The notes: generated by a model not told the origin, from the letters alone. DNA of 64,000 bases from Prochlorococcus sp. MIT 1341 (GCF_034092415.1 NZ_CP139304.1:248001-312000); one strand, 5' to 3'. Numbered from the stretch's first letter, positions 52,957 through 63,148 are shown. Made by a program: numbers and translations.

Positions 52957-55746
52957 TTGACTAAATTAACTGCATTAACGGCAAATTTTCTTTCTAAACC
53001 AAAAGTTCTGGCATTGGGTGCTGGATTAATAGTCATATTATACGTTTTAATGAGACTACATGTAGAGTCAATTTGGTTTTCACAGTTTTCATATTCTGAG
53101 GTCATTTATAAGAGATGGCTATTGCAAGCAATAGGATTTGCAGGCTCTAGTTTCCTGGTAATAGCTGGAAGACTATGGCAAAAGAAATGGTTTAAGCGAT
53201 TAAAGCTCGATTACGACCAAAATAACAAAAACAAGATTAAAGGTATCAAGTACACATTATTTTTGACTTCAACATTCCTAGTAACCCTATTAATAATCGG
53301 ATTACTAGGAATGGTTTCATGGACAGCCTTGAACCAACCATTTAAACTATCCGAGATACATACTCTTATTAGACCATCTAATATAGAATATATTATTCTT
53401 ACCGCTGTACTGTCTTATACCAGTTATTTACTTCTGCTAAAGAGAGGTGGATATAAAATAGTGTTTTTATTGGGGGGATTATTCTTTTCGTTAATAGTAT
53501 CAAGAGCATGGGGTATATGGGCAATTGCCTTTACAATACCCTCTGGAAATATAGTAGAACCAGTATTCGGATCAAATATTAACTTTTCGTTAGCAATTTA
53601 CCCTGCCATTCAATTAATTCTGTTCTTAATGTTTAGTATTCATACACTTTTAGTAAGTACATCTATATGGGCAAAATTATCGTATGGAAGTGCATTTTCA
53701 GATTGGATGTGCAATGATTTTGCTTACAGTCAGAAGAAATATATTAAACCTATGGGCTCAATTTCGCTGGTTTACATAGCCGCTTTTCTGTGGTTATCAC
53801 GTTATAATTTTTTATGGATTCAACATGACGCTCGCTCGGGTGCCTCATGGTTAGACATACACCAAAACATACCATTAAGGACAAGTGCTTCTTTACTAGT
53901 AATAGTTGGTGCAGTATTAGTTGCTATACCATTAAGTAATAAACGTTTAAGTAAGTTATCAATATTTAGCCTTGTTTTGGCCTTGTTTACTCTTATATCT
54001 GAATCCTTATTATCTCCAATAGTTAATTGGATTGTAGTTCGTCCGAGGGAGCTTACTCTTGAATCACCATACATACTTAGATCCATTAACTCTACACGGA
54101 AGGCTTTTCAGTTAGACTCAATCAAGACAGAATTAATAAGCCCAAACCAAAAACTTACTAAGGATGATTTAAAAAAAGGCAGTAGCACGCTAAAGAATAT
54201 ACGGCTTTGGGATAGTCAGCCACTGTTGGCAACCAATAAACAGCTTCAACAGCTAAGAGTTTATTACAGATTCTCCAGCGCTTCTGTCGATAGGTATCAA
54301 CTAAGGCCAGGTACAAATGAAAGGCAACAAGTTATAGTGGCTGCTAGAGAGCTTGATCAGGAGTCATTACCTGAAAGCTCGAGAACATGGCTGAACAAAC
54401 ATTTTGTATTTACTCATGGCTATGGTTTCACACTTAGTCCTGTCAATACAAAGGCGATTGACGGTTTACCAGATTACTTTATTAGTGATTTAGGATCTTC
54501 ACGACGAATAGAGGGAAGCCCTCAGCTTGGTATTACAAGCGAAGACGTAGAAAAAACTGTCCCTATAAATCGTGCTGCTTTATATTTTGGAACATACAAA
54601 TCTCCTTATGCAATTGCTCCTACAGAAATTGAGGAGTTTGATTTCCCTGAAGGAGATCAGAATATCTATAATCACTATAAGGGGGAAGCTGGAATTTCAT
54701 TAAATAATATTCTTAATAGAATCTCAGCATCGTTATACCTAGCCGAGCCAAGGCTTCTTACAACTGGCGTAATTAAAAATGATTCTAAATTAATTATACG
54801 AAGAGAAGTCCGTCAAAGGGTTAATGCGATCGCTCCATTCTTAACAACACTTGGAGAACCATATATGGTTTCAGTAAAGATAAATAATGACGATACTGAA
54901 TATGCAACTAATCAAAACCAGTATTGGATTGTAGAAGGATTTACTAAATCAACAAGATATCCATATGCCGAAGCAGCTCCTGGCAACGGGGAAGTTCGTT
55001 ACATCAGAAATTCGGTGAAAGTGATTATTGACGCCTATAACGGTAAGGTTAATTTTTATATTAGTGAGCCTAATGACCCAATAATTTTAGCCTGGAGAAA
55101 AGTTTTTCCAACACTTTTTCAATCCATAGAAGATATGCCAAAATCTATCAGGGATCATTTGAAGGTTCCAACAGAGTTATTTGAAATTCAGGTCAGCCAG
55201 TTACTTAAATACCATGTAACAGACCCTAGAACCTTTTATAACGGGGATGATGTATGGCAAGTCCCAATGGAACTATATGGGGAGAAGCAAATTCCGGTTG
55301 AGCCATATCATATTTCCGCACAATTAAAACAGACAAATGAAACAGAATTTCTACTATTACAACCCCTTTCACCACTTTCTAGACCCAACTTGTCTGCTTG
55401 GCTTGCTGCCCGAAGTGATGGCGACAACTACGGACAACTTGTTTTACTCCGCTTTCCAAGTCAAACCACAATTTATGGCCCTGAACAAATACAAGCACTA
55501 ATTAATCAAGACCCTGATATTAGCCAACAATTCAGTCTATGGGATCGAGCAGGATCTCAGGTTATACAGGGGAATTTATTGGTTTTACCTTTAGGAAACT
55601 CCTTGTTATATGTTGAACCAGTTTATTTAAAGGCGAGTCAGGGTGGTTTGCCAACACTAACAAGAGTAGTCGTTAGCGATGGTAAGAAGATAATAATGGC
55701 AGAGAATCTACTTGAAGGTGTTAAATCCTTGGTAGAAGAAAATTAA
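52957..55746 (+). CDS. UPF0182 family multi-span membrane protein
   Basis: A 929-residue membrane protein of a family found in actinobacteria and cyanobacteria, function unknown. About six to seven N-terminal helices are followed by a large non-membrane part with typical PYAIAPTEIEEFDFPEGDQN, LTTLGEPYMVSVK and YGQLVLLRFPSQ segments. The start is TTG 52957 (TTG ACT AAA) because no ATG precedes the first helix; the TTG is poorly supported by a ribosome-binding site. It lies 52 bases after ftsH on the same strand, so may be cotranscribed. Confidence 0.88.
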   Translation: MTKLTALTANFLSKPKVLALGAGLIVILYVLMRLHVESIWFSQFSYSEVIYKRWLLQAIGFAGSSFLVIAGRLWQKKWFKRLKLDYDQNNKNKIKGIKYTLFLTSTFLVTLLIIGLLGMVSWTALNQPFKLSEIHTLIRPSNIEYIILTAVLSYTSYLLLLKRGGYKIVFLLGGLFFSLIVSRAWGIWAIAFTIPSGNIVEPVFGSNINFSLAIYPAIQLILFLMFSIHTLLVSTSIWAKLSYGSAFSDWMCNDFAYSQKKYIKPMGSISLVYIAAFLWLSRYNFLWIQHDARSGASWLDIHQNIPLRTSASLLVIVGAVLVAIPLSNKRLSKLSIFSLVLALFTLISESLLSPIVNWIVVRPRELTLESPYILRSINSTRKAFQLDSIKTELISPNQKLTKDDLKKGSSTLKNIRLWDSQPLLATNKQLQQLRVYYRFSSASVDRYQLRPGTNERQQVIVAARELDQESLPESSRTWLNKHFVFTHGYGFTLSPVNTKAIDGLPDYFISDLGSSRRIEGSPQLGITSEDVEKTVPINRAALYFGTYKSPYAIAPTEIEEFDFPEGDQNIYNHYKGEAGISLNNILNRISASLYLAEPRLLTTGVIKNDSKLIIRREVRQRVNAIAPFLTTLGEPYMVSVKINNDDTEYATNQNQYWIVEGFTKSTRYPYAEAAPGNGEVRYIRNSVKVIIDAYNGKVNFYISEPNDPIILAWRKVFPTLFQSIEDMPKSIRDHLKVPTELFEIQVSQLLKYHVTDPRTFYNGDDVWQVPMELYGEKQIPVEPYHISAQLKQTNETEFLLLQPLSPLSRPNLSAWLAARSDGDNYGQLVLLRFPSQTTIYGPEQIQALINQDPDISQQFSLWDRAGSQVIQGNLLVLPLGNSLLYVEPVYLKASQGGLPTLTRVVVSDGKKIIMAENLLEGVKSLVEEN

Positions 55747-55776
55747 AAAAGCACTGCTATAAATAGCAGTGCTTTT
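55747..55776. terminator. Bidirectional terminator between UPF0182 and peroxiredoxin
   Basis: AAAAGCACTGCTA (55747-55759) pairs perfectly with TAGCAGTGCTTTT (55764-55776) around TAAA. The stem has A-rich and T-rich flanks on both strands, so it can stop both convergent genes. Confidence 0.8.
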
Positions 55777-55805
55777 GTTAGGGAAATATTTTATATTATA
55801 GAGAT

Positions 55806-56402
55806 CTATAATGTAGAGAAGTATTCCTTACTACCTTTAGGATCTTCTAACATTGTTTTATCACCTGGTGTCCAATTCGCGGGGCATACTTCACTTGGGT
55901 GAGCTTCAACATATTGATAAGCCTGTAACACCCTTAAAGTTTCATCTACATTTCGACCTACGGGCGCTTTATTAACAGTACTGTGCATAATTATGCCTTG
56001 AGGGTTAATAATAAATAAACCTCTGTCAGCTTCACCATCCTCATTGAGGACGTTATATGCTGAGCAAATTTCTTTTTTCAAGTCGGACACTAGTGGGTAG
56101 GAAATGTCACCAATTCCACCTTCATTGCGAGGAGTTTGAATCCAAGCTAAATGGCTGAACTTACTATCAACTGAAACTGCTAAGACCTCTGTATTCTTGT
56201 TAGCAAATTCAGAGTATCTATCACTGAAGGCAGTAATCTCAGTAGGGCAAACAAAGGTAAAGTCAAGTGGATAAAAGAAAAGTACGACGTACTTACCTCT
56301 ATATTTGGATAAACTTATATCCTTAAACTCCTGATCAATTACAGCTGTTGCAGTAAAGTCAGGTGCTGGTTGCCCTACACGTAAACAATCGTTGCTGGTC
56401 AT
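55806..56402 (-). CDS. 2-Cys peroxiredoxin (AhpC/TSA family)
   Basis: A 198-residue thiol peroxidase that removes hydrogen peroxide and organic hydroperoxides. The peroxidatic Cys is in [14 protein letters not shown] near residue 52 and the resolving Cys in EVCPANW near residue 173, so it is a typical 2-Cys enzyme reduced by thioredoxin. Length is normal. It is convergent with the UPF0182 gene across a terminator. Confidence 0.95.
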   Translation of the reverse strand: MTSNDCLRVGQPAPDFTATAVIDQEFKDISLSKYRGKYVVLFFYPLDFTFVCPTEITAFSDRYSEFANKNTEVLAVSVDSKFSHLAWIQTPRNEGGIGDISYPLVSDLKKEICSAYNVLNEDGEADRGLFIINPQGIIMHSTVNKAPVGRNVDETLRVLQAYQYVEAHPSEVCPANWTPGDKTMLEDPKGSKEYFSTL

Positions 56403-56547
56403 GGATTTAGTTGGATTGATTATGTGGTGTCATATACTAATGATTCTTAATGGATCATGAACACCATTCTCAAAACATATCATGTTAAACCACGATCTGA
56501 ACAAAAATCAGCAATAGCTAAAGACTAATTCTCTATTGAGCTACAAA

Positions 56548-56706
56548 ATGAGTAATTTATCCTGGGATGCACAACTTCTAAGAAAATTTGGTTCAACTAG
56601 TCATTTTCGGCTTTTAAATCAACTTAAATCAGACTTGAGAGCAAACCCTATCCAACGCTCACACCCAACAGTAAGGTCAGAAAGAAGGGGTCCAAAACCT
56701 GATTAG
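56548..56706 (+). CDS. Small basic protein, conserved-looking (52 aa)
   Basis: The frame from ATG 56548 to TAG 56704-56706 encodes MSNLSWDAQLLRKFGSTSHF, then RLLNQLKSDL and a basic Ser/Arg/Pro-rich end. Composition and a folded-looking N-terminal half suggest a true small gene. I do not recognise a family. It is below the size normally annotated and lies between peroxiredoxin and the tRNA gene. Confidence 0.6.
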   Translation: MSNLSWDAQLLRKFGSTSHFRLLNQLKSDLRANPIQRSHPTVRSERRGPKPD

Positions 56707-56836
56707 ATAGAATACTCCTCCCTGAAACAGCTCATGGCATAATGATTTCATTGAAGAATTTGATATTCTTTTGCCATGGAGTACATAAGCAAACAAGTGT
56801 TTTTGTTGATATTACAGGGCTTACGTAAAAGATAAA

Positions 56837-56910
56837 TGGCTCGGGGGAGACTTGAACTCCCGACCTCGGGGTTATGAATCCCGCGCTCTAACCGGCTGAG
56901 CTACCGAGCC
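56837..56910 (-). tRNA. tRNA-Met (anticodon CAT)
   Basis: Read on the minus strand it begins GGCTCGGTAGCTCAG and ends with CCGAGCC plus a discriminator A. The acceptor, D (GCTC/GAGC), anticodon and T (GGGAG TTCAAGT CTCCC) arms can all be drawn. The anticodon loop is TTCATAA with CAT at positions 34-36. A31 faces C39, a mismatch in the anticodon stem. Elongator tRNA-Met is the best call; the lysidine-modified isoleucine tRNA also has CAT, so the identity is not certain. Confidence 0.85.
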
Positions 56911-57062
56911 AGGATTCTATCAATCTTAAACTATTGCACTTGAAGAGCAAAAACGTCAATGTATGGATAAAAGGATTGGAGGCATTATGAATGGTAAATG
57001 TTAGATCATGTGAGTTGACTTGATTTGAAATATCAGTGAGGACCTTATGCCGTTAATCCGGT

Positions 57063-57554
57063 TCAGAATAGATGAAGCGAACTTGCTGCTTTATAGGAAA
57101 TGACAGCACAAGCTACTGACAAATTTAAACTCCTTACACCTCCCTTAATAGTCTGAGGTGTTTTACCAGGCATTTCTATGCAAGTGATTTGGTCACATCT
57201 ATTACGAACCTCGCTAGGTAAACCAGTATCCTCCCTTCCAAATAAGAGTATATCTCCTTTGTTAAAGGACATATTTGCTAAGGCAATTCCTCCGTGGCTA
57301 CTTGCACCAATTATTCTTTGCTGGGGTGATACCGATTCAATAAATGAGGAAAAGTTATCTTTAATAATTATCTCTACAAGTGGCCAATAATCTAAACCTG
57401 CTCTTCTAAGATGTTTATCGGAAAGAGAAAAGCCGAGTGGTTTGATTAAAACTAGTGGTATTTTAAATGCTGCACAGGACCTAGCTATATTTCCAGTATT
57501 CTGTGGAATACAAGGTTGGTAAAGGGCAACAGTTAAAGGATAATTATTTAACAT
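57063..57554 (-). CDS. trmL: tRNA (cytidine/uridine-34-2'-O)-methyltransferase TrmL
   Basis: A 163-residue SPOUT-fold methyltransferase for the wobble ribose of certain tRNAs. Visible: QPCIPQNTGNIARSC, the SAM-knot LLFGREDTGLPSEV, and RSLNLSVACAVISY at the end. Length (163 aa) fits TrmL rather than larger SpoU proteins. The ATG overlaps the stop codon of cobU by one base on the minus strand. Confidence 0.92.
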   Translation of the reverse strand: MLNNYPLTVALYQPCIPQNTGNIARSCAAFKIPLVLIKPLGFSLSDKHLRRAGLDYWPLVEIIIKDNFSSFIESVSPQQRIIGASSHGGIALANMSFNKGDILLFGREDTGLPSEVRNRCDQITCIEMPGKTPQTIKGGVRSLNLSVACAVISYKAASSLHLF

Positions 57555-58114
57555 TAGATTGGAGTTCCTATTTCCGAAATATTAATTGCTGTGCTATTTA
57601 TAACAAGCCAGGAAGAGGCGGCTATTGTAGAAAAGTATTGCGTAAGTTGTCCCATACGTTCTGTAAAGATAGAACCTGACTCTGTTGTTGGAACAAGGCC
57701 CCAGCCAATTTCCTCGGAAACAAGAATTATCCTTTTATCTTGTATGGCAAGTAAGTTTTTAAAGTGAACTACTTTATTGTTCCATTCAGAACTGGGTAAC
57801 ATCAGATTAGAGGTAACAAATCCACCTAGTGAATCAATTAGGAGTAGTTCATATTGTGAAACCTGATGTAGGGATATAAAAGGATCTTGGTTAGAGTTCA
57901 AAAAGGCCCAACCTTTTGGCCTTCTTTGTTGATGGACATGAATACGTTTGAGCATATCATTATCAATAAATTCATCAGAGAGGGTAGCAATATAAAGAAC
58001 TCGCGTAAATTGTCTTGCAATAGTCTCTGCGAAAAGACTTTTACCACTATTTGTAGGTCCACTTACAAAGGTTATTCCTTGGTCTAATGTAGGATAAATC
58101 TTTTTGGTAACCAT
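57554..58114 (-). CDS. cobU: Adenosylcobinamide kinase / guanylyltransferase
   Basis: A 186-residue enzyme of late cobalamin assembly, phosphorylating and then guanylylating adenosylcobinamide. The P-loop is FVSGPTNSGKSLFAE near residues 16-30; the next helices show RVLYIATLSDEFIDNDM, RRPKGWAFL and LLLIDSLGGFVTSNL, the family's usual order. Length is normal. It shares a one-base overlap with trmL. Confidence 0.9.
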   Translation of the reverse strand: MVTKKIYPTLDQGITFVSGPTNSGKSLFAETIARQFTRVLYIATLSDEFIDNDMLKRIHVHQQRRPKGWAFLNSNQDPFISLHQVSQYELLLIDSLGGFVTSNLMLPSSEWNNKVVHFKNLLAIQDKRIILVSEEIGWGLVPTTESGSIFTERMGQLTQYFSTIAASSWLVINSTAINISEIGTPI

Positions 58115-58282
58115 TTAATAGATAAGGGTAAATCCAGTATATATGGAGGGTCAAGGTTGAATTGAGGAAAAAGCGAAAAGGGATAAATATTAAGTAGGCA
58201 TTAATAAAGATCACAGTCCTTCTAACCTAATATAGATAGCTAAACTAAGAACTAGTATAAAACTTGGTTGGCGCTTCTATAG

Positions 58283-58909
58283 ATGGCAAATAGCGCAAAG
58301 TACATTTTAGGTTTTGGAATCTTGTTCCTCTCCCTAACTGTGCTTAATGGTGCGTTACAGGGACAAGTAGATCCTGGGTTTCTAAGAGCCGAGGTATTGG
58401 CTGGACTTTCATCGGTTTGTTTGATGCTTATATCCTATTTATCTACGGAGTACTCACCGATAAAGGCGGAGAAAAAGCAATTAAAGGGAAAACAGGGTAT
58501 CCAAATTTCTGACCAATTAACAAAAACTATTAGGGAGGAAATTGCTTGGGGATCAAAGTTAATTTTAACTAGTACACCTGCCTCATCATTATTAATTTAT
58601 TGGAATGACAATGTACTTCTACGAAGAGGTATAATTGGAAATTTATCCTTTACACCAGGAGAAATATGTAAAAGGTCATTATCAACAGGAAAGACAATCT
58701 CATTAGTTAAAACCTCTTTATATCCAGGTCGGAAGGAGTTATATACTTTTGTTGAAGATATACCTTCTGTAATCATACTACCATTAGAGAGCAAAGGACT
58801 ATTGTTAGTGGGCGGTTGGAGTGAACGTTGTTTTAGTATTTCTGATGAAAAATTAATAGAGTGTTGGAAAGAAAAACTGATAAACATATTATGTAAAGAA
58901 ATGAGTTGA
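58283..58909 (+). CDS. Cofactor assembly of complex C subunit B (CCB2/CCB4-like)
   Basis: A 208-residue membrane protein related to CCB2/CCB4, which attach heme c(i) to cytochrome b6 of the b6f complex. Two N-terminal helices (YILGFGILFLSLTVLNGALQ and VLAGLSSVCLMLISYL) are followed by a soluble domain with ASSLLIYWNDNVLLRRGI and SVIILPLESKGLLLVGG. Family assignment is by pattern; a role in b6f maturation is from the plastid homologues. Confidence 0.8.
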   Translation: MANSAKYILGFGILFLSLTVLNGALQGQVDPGFLRAEVLAGLSSVCLMLISYLSTEYSPIKAEKKQLKGKQGIQISDQLTKTIREEIAWGSKLILTSTPASSLLIYWNDNVLLRRGIIGNLSFTPGEICKRSLSTGKTISLVKTSLYPGRKELYTFVEDIPSVIILPLESKGLLLVGGWSERCFSISDEKLIECWKEKLINILCKEMS

Positions 58910-58925
58910 GATGTTTGATTAAGTG

Positions 58926-59843
58926 TTAATCGAATTCAAGGACTCCTTGTTCTGTTAACTCTGCTTCAATTTTTGTACGGTCAATTAATAATTTAGAGCT
59001 GTTTCTTCTCAGCTTTGCACCTCCAGAAAATGTAAGAGTTTCATCATTCCAATTCCATAAACACCTTTTAGACTCTATATATTCGTTTTTTTGGTATACC
59101 TTGCAGGATCGAATACCTAAAAGGCTTTTATTGGTATTTCCAAAGATAGATTGACCGGATATTCTCTGGTATTGATCCAACGATTCCAAAACTCTTACAC
59201 CACTAATTGGGCCCAAGGCCTTAAAGTATCCTGTATCATAGTTCCACGAAGGGTTATTTAATAAAAGCTTAAATCTCCCAGTATTTTCTTTGGAGTTAGT
59301 TGTAGGATTATTAGTGACTAAACTAGCACCTTTTAACAGTACAGTTTTATCTCTATGATTAATTATTACTTCTTCTGATTTGATAAGAACTTCAGAATTC
59401 AGGAGAGTTGGTTTAATGTCAAGCTCCATATGTTCATCAGCCGTGTTCCAAACTCCTCTGGCACTAGTTAATGTATGATCATTTCCATTAATCTTATTAA
59501 TTTTAAGACCACCCTCAAGGAGAATTAGTTCACCATCATTTAGGATATTAGCTGATTGTGCATAAATATTATAAGTAGGAATTGACTGATTAAAGATAGT
59601 TGCCTCTACATTTATAGCTCTAATAAGCCTATTACCTAGCTCATACCTAGCCTCAGGGCTTGTAATTTTCCACATGCTATTACCTTTATTATCTTTCTTG
59701 CTAAGTTGTAGTTTCGAAAATACAAATGGCTGGTAAACATCATTGCCAATGGGAGAATCAGAGGAACAAGCAATAACTGCAAATAAAAAAAACATGTAGT
59801 TGCTACTTATTATGAATAGTTTTAACATGCTAGAAGAGGTCAC
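58926..59843 (-). CDS. lptC: LPS-export periplasmic protein LptC
   Basis: A 305-residue protein with an N-terminal membrane/lipobox-like start (MFFLFAVIACSSDS) and the LptC/DUF1239 beta-jellyroll repeats: NSMWKITSPEARYELGNRLI, NILNDGELILLEGGLKI and SAKG-like SARGVWNTADEHMEL. It bridges the LptBFG transporter and LptA, moving LPS across the periplasm. It overlaps the end of metG by 14 bases on the minus strand, an unusual pairing. Confidence 0.85.
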   Translation of the reverse strand: MTSSSMLKLFIISSNYMFFLFAVIACSSDSPIGNDVYQPFVFSKLQLSKKDNKGNSMWKITSPEARYELGNRLIRAINVEATIFNQSIPTYNIYAQSANILNDGELILLEGGLKINKINGNDHTLTSARGVWNTADEHMELDIKPTLLNSEVLIKSEEVIINHRDKTVLLKGASLVTNNPTTNSKENTGRFKLLLNNPSWNYDTGYFKALGPISGVRVLESLDQYQRISGQSIFGNTNKSLLGIRSCKVYQKNEYIESKRCLWNWNDETLTFSGGAKLRRNSSKLLIDRTKIEAELTEQGVLEFD

Positions 59844-61377
59844 TAATTTCCAATTTGGACATAATAGGATTGGGCTCTGGTAACGGTTTGCCTGATTTAA
59901 GTAGCCCCCAATTAAGTAGCTCTTGTGAGTTAGTTGTGTGATGGGTTATGCCTAGCTGTAAATCTATTCGCTGACTTAGGTTGGGAACAAAAGGTTGTAA
60001 AAGGATTGAGGAAATCCTACAGGTCTCTAACACCGAATATAAAGTTTGTGCTACTACATCTGTGTTAGATTGATCTTTAATTTTGGTCCATGGTGCCTGT
60101 TCATTTAAATAAATATTAGCATTAGTGGCTAATGAAAGTATTAAATCGGCGCTTTTATCTAAATTAAATTTATCCATATGTAGATGATATTGATGAATAG
60201 TAGAAATTGCCTTATCAGCTAAATAGTTGGATTCTAATTCTGTCAAATTATTTGGGGGAATACTATTATCAAACCATTTTCTTGACATGCTTACAGTACG
60301 ATTGAGAAGATTTCCAAAAGTGTTAGATAAATCATTGTTGATGGTTTCCACAAAGCGTCGTTGTTGAAAATCTCCATCACTACCAAATTGAATGTCCTTT
60401 AACAAATACCACCTAACTGCGTCAATTCCAAACTCATTTAATAGTATTTCTGGATCTAAAACGTTGCCTAAAGACTTTCCCATTTTCTTTCCCTCTCTAG
60501 TGAGGAATCCATGCCCAAATATAGATCGGGGCATTGGCAATCCTGCTGAGATTAAAATAGCTGGCCAATACACAGCGTGAAATCTAAGAATATCCTTACC
60601 TATCATATGAACATTGGCTGGCCATCCATTCAGGATTAAACTTGAAATATCAGGTATTTCATTTTGCTGGTCAATTAATGAAGAGAGATAACCAGAAAGA
60701 GCATCAAACCAGACATAAAAGGTATGGCCCTTGTATTCAGGGACTGGGATGCCCCAATTTAAATTAACACGGGAAATAGAAAAATCATGGAGTCCCTTTT
60801 TGACTAAATTCTTAATCTCATTACGACGAATAATAGGAAGAATAAAGTGATCGTCATTCACCAAATTTTCTATTTGTTCTTGGTACCTTGATAATCTAAA
60901 GAATAGGTTTTCCTCATCCCTCCATTCAAGTTTCTTCTGATGAATATCACATATAGGACTAGAGACTGTTTTATCTAGATCCTTAAACTCCTCGCAACCA
61001 ACACAATACCATCCCTGTTGTCTTCCTAGATAAATATCATCATTTGCTTGAACCCTGTAGAATAACTGTTCAACTAATGAGCGATGCTTGCTTGAAGAAG
61101 TCCGGATAAACCTATCATTAGTAATATTCCATTTATCCCAAAGAGTTCTGTATTGCTTGGCTACATGATCACAGTGCTGCTGAGGAGAAATATTATTCTC
61201 CTGTGCTGTACGTTGTATTTTTAACCCGTGTTCATCAACTCCAGTTATAAATATGACCTCCTCGCCTTGTAATCGTTTATATCTAGCTAAGGCGTCACAT
61301 GCAATTGTGGTATAGGTACTACCAAGGTGTGGCTTGTCATTTACGTAGTAAAGGGGAGTAGTAATTGTATAAGACAT
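59830..61377 (-). CDS. metG: Methionyl-tRNA synthetase
   Basis: A 515-residue class I synthetase. The HIGH-type motif is PLYYVNDKPHLGSTYT near residues 8-23 and the KMSKS-type motif GKKMGKSLGN at about 294-303 with Gly replacing Ser. A zinc knuckle is present (WYCVGCEEF and PICDIH). Length fits the bacterial form without a C-terminal tRNA-binding extension. It is in the rpmG-rpsR-rnb-metG-lptC block. Confidence 0.96.
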   Translation of the reverse strand: MSYTITTPLYYVNDKPHLGSTYTTIACDALARYKRLQGEEVIFITGVDEHGLKIQRTAQENNISPQQHCDHVAKQYRTLWDKWNITNDRFIRTSSSKHRSLVEQLFYRVQANDDIYLGRQQGWYCVGCEEFKDLDKTVSSPICDIHQKKLEWRDEENLFFRLSRYQEQIENLVNDDHFILPIIRRNEIKNLVKKGLHDFSISRVNLNWGIPVPEYKGHTFYVWFDALSGYLSSLIDQQNEIPDISSLILNGWPANVHMIGKDILRFHAVYWPAILISAGLPMPRSIFGHGFLTREGKKMGKSLGNVLDPEILLNEFGIDAVRWYLLKDIQFGSDGDFQQRRFVETINNDLSNTFGNLLNRTVSMSRKWFDNSIPPNNLTELESNYLADKAISTIHQYHLHMDKFNLDKSADLILSLATNANIYLNEQAPWTKIKDQSNTDVVAQTLYSVLETCRISSILLQPFVPNLSQRIDLQLGITHHTTNSQELLNWGLLKSGKPLPEPNPIMSKLEISDLF

Positions 61378-61451
61378 CCTCTACGATTATTCTGGGTAAT
61401 TTAAAGTGGTAGGAAATGGATCAATTTCCATCTACATTATGGCACATTATC

Positions 61452-62777
61452 CTATTTAGATTGACAAATGTGCAGATGTCCTGTTAGTACATCACTAGAA
61501 AGTAATTCCATACGAAATCTATCTCCTGGTAGGATTGGTTGATTGGTTTCGAATTTGCAAAAGAACTCAAATGCAATATGGTCTATATAGATTAAAGCTA
61601 AATGGTTAGATTTATTCATCCATCTGAGAAACTGACATTCAATATTTTTATGTGAATTCTTTTGTAGCCATAACATTAAATATTTTTTTTGATCTTCTCT
61701 AACTATCAAATTTGCTTCTCTAGATTTATTGTCTAATTTAGGTAGTAATTCGCTAATCTCCAAATAAGAAAAAACCTGATTACCGCTAATAAAGTTTATA
61801 ATTTGCCTGTGAACTAATAGGTCTACATAACGCCTAATAGGAGAAGTAGCTTGAACGTAAGCGGGAAGTCCAAGGGTAGAATGACAAGCGGGTTCGGATT
61901 GAAATCGACTACGGTTTAGTGAAAATTTAATGGATGAGTTATCAACTGGATTATCTAACATTCTATGATCATTCTGAGGAAATCTAGTGTATATTTGTGT
62001 CTGTGTTTTATATGGGAGTGGAAGGTTAACTTTATTTCCAAAATCTGCAATTGAGGAGCCCGTTAAGATCATGGCCTCTCTTACCATTCTTCTAGAGAGA
62101 CAATTCTCTATTATTTTCACTTTTAGATTTCCTTCATCATTCATGTAAAATTTTCCCTGATTTTGCTCCATAATTAAAGCTCCATTAGACAATCTCCAGT
62201 TAAGTCTATTCTCTAGCAAACTAGAAATGATTCTAAGATCCTTATCACCAGGGGGATCTAAATCAATCAATTCATCTGCTTCGGAATAGGTCAAAGAATA
62301 GTTAACTTTTACCCATGATCTACATATTTTTGTTTTGCTTACAGATCCGTCCTCTGCAAGCAAAATTGAAACACTTAGTGCAGCCCGTGTACGGCATGAT
62401 TGTAGACTTATTAAATTATCCGTAAGTTTGAAAGGCAGCATTGGGATAACTCTATCGACTAGATAGAGACTTGTGACCCTTTTTTTAGCCTCCTTATCTA
62501 AGGAGCTATCAGCCCTTACCACTCGACACGGGTCTGCGATATGAACCCACAAAATATCTCCTTCTCTTGTTCTCTCTAAAGATATAGCATCATCAATCTC
62601 ATAGCTATTCTCGTCATCTATTGCGTAAGTTTTTAATTTAGTTAAATCCTCTCGACTGTTATCGCCATTGTTTATTTTATCTGAAATCTCTAGAAGTTCC
62701 GATGTTTCCTTCAATGAGTCCTCTGAAAAAGAGTGATCCCAAACGGTCTTTGAACTTATAGAATTTGACAAATGCAT
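61452..62777 (-). CDS. rnb: Compact RNase II/R-family exoribonuclease (RNB)
   Basis: A 441-residue RNB protein of cyanobacterial type. The catalytic region is TYAIDDENSYEIDDAISLE: the first Asp and the final Asp-Asp pair align to the RNase II metal ligands, with Glu in the middle position. ILWVHIADP, VIPMLPFKLT and SPIRRYVDLLVHRQI follow as in active enzymes. It lacks the full N-terminal cold-shock domains, and the C-terminal S1-like part is short and divergent. It is the likely active partner of the inactive-looking Zam protein. Confidence 0.9.
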   Translation of the reverse strand: MHLSNSISSKTVWDHSFSEDSLKETSELLEISDKINNGDNSREDLTKLKTYAIDDENSYEIDDAISLERTREGDILWVHIADPCRVVRADSSLDKEAKKRVTSLYLVDRVIPMLPFKLTDNLISLQSCRTRAALSVSILLAEDGSVSKTKICRSWVKVNYSLTYSEADELIDLDPPGDKDLRIISSLLENRLNWRLSNGALIMEQNQGKFYMNDEGNLKVKIIENCLSRRMVREAMILTGSSIADFGNKVNLPLPYKTQTQIYTRFPQNDHRMLDNPVDNSSIKFSLNRSRFQSEPACHSTLGLPAYVQATSPIRRYVDLLVHRQIINFISGNQVFSYLEISELLPKLDNKSREANLIVREDQKKYLMLWLQKNSHKNIECQFLRWMNKSNHLALIYIDHIAFEFFCKFETNQPILPGDRFRMELLSSDVLTGHLHICQSK

Positions 62778-62886
62778 CCAGATATTATTGAAGGATCTTT
62801 TTTAACTTATTTGCTAATAATAAAAATTTAGGAAAAGTGAATATATTTATTATACTAGTTTTATATCTGAACAAAGTATAGAGAGG

Positions 62887-63108
62887 CTACCCTTCAGGGT
62901 TAATAAAAGGTAATAGAGCTACTATCCTGGCTCGCTTAACTGCAGTTGTAAGATCTCTTTGTTGCTTTGCTGTTAAACCAGTCAATCGTCTTGGTAGGAT
63001 TTTTCCTCTATCAGTAATAAACTTTTTTAAAAGATCTACATCTTTATAATCAATAGGATCTCCTGGTTTAATTGGAGAAAGTCTCTTTTTAAAAAACGAG
63101 TTAGACAT
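62887..63108 (-). CDS. rpsR: 30S ribosomal protein S18
   Basis: A 73-residue basic protein: [20 protein letters not shown], then [20 protein letters not shown] and [20 protein letters not shown] with the RIVALLPFI end, all typical of S18. Normal length. Part of the ribosomal-protein pair rpmG-rpsR. Confidence 0.96.
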   Translation of the reverse strand: MSNSFFKKRLSPIKPGDPIDYKDVDLLKKFITDRGKILPRRLTGLTAKQQRDLTTAVKRARIVALLPFINPEG

Positions 63109-63148
63109 GTTTTGATGGATTAACGGTCAAATGGTTGTATTCAATTGA

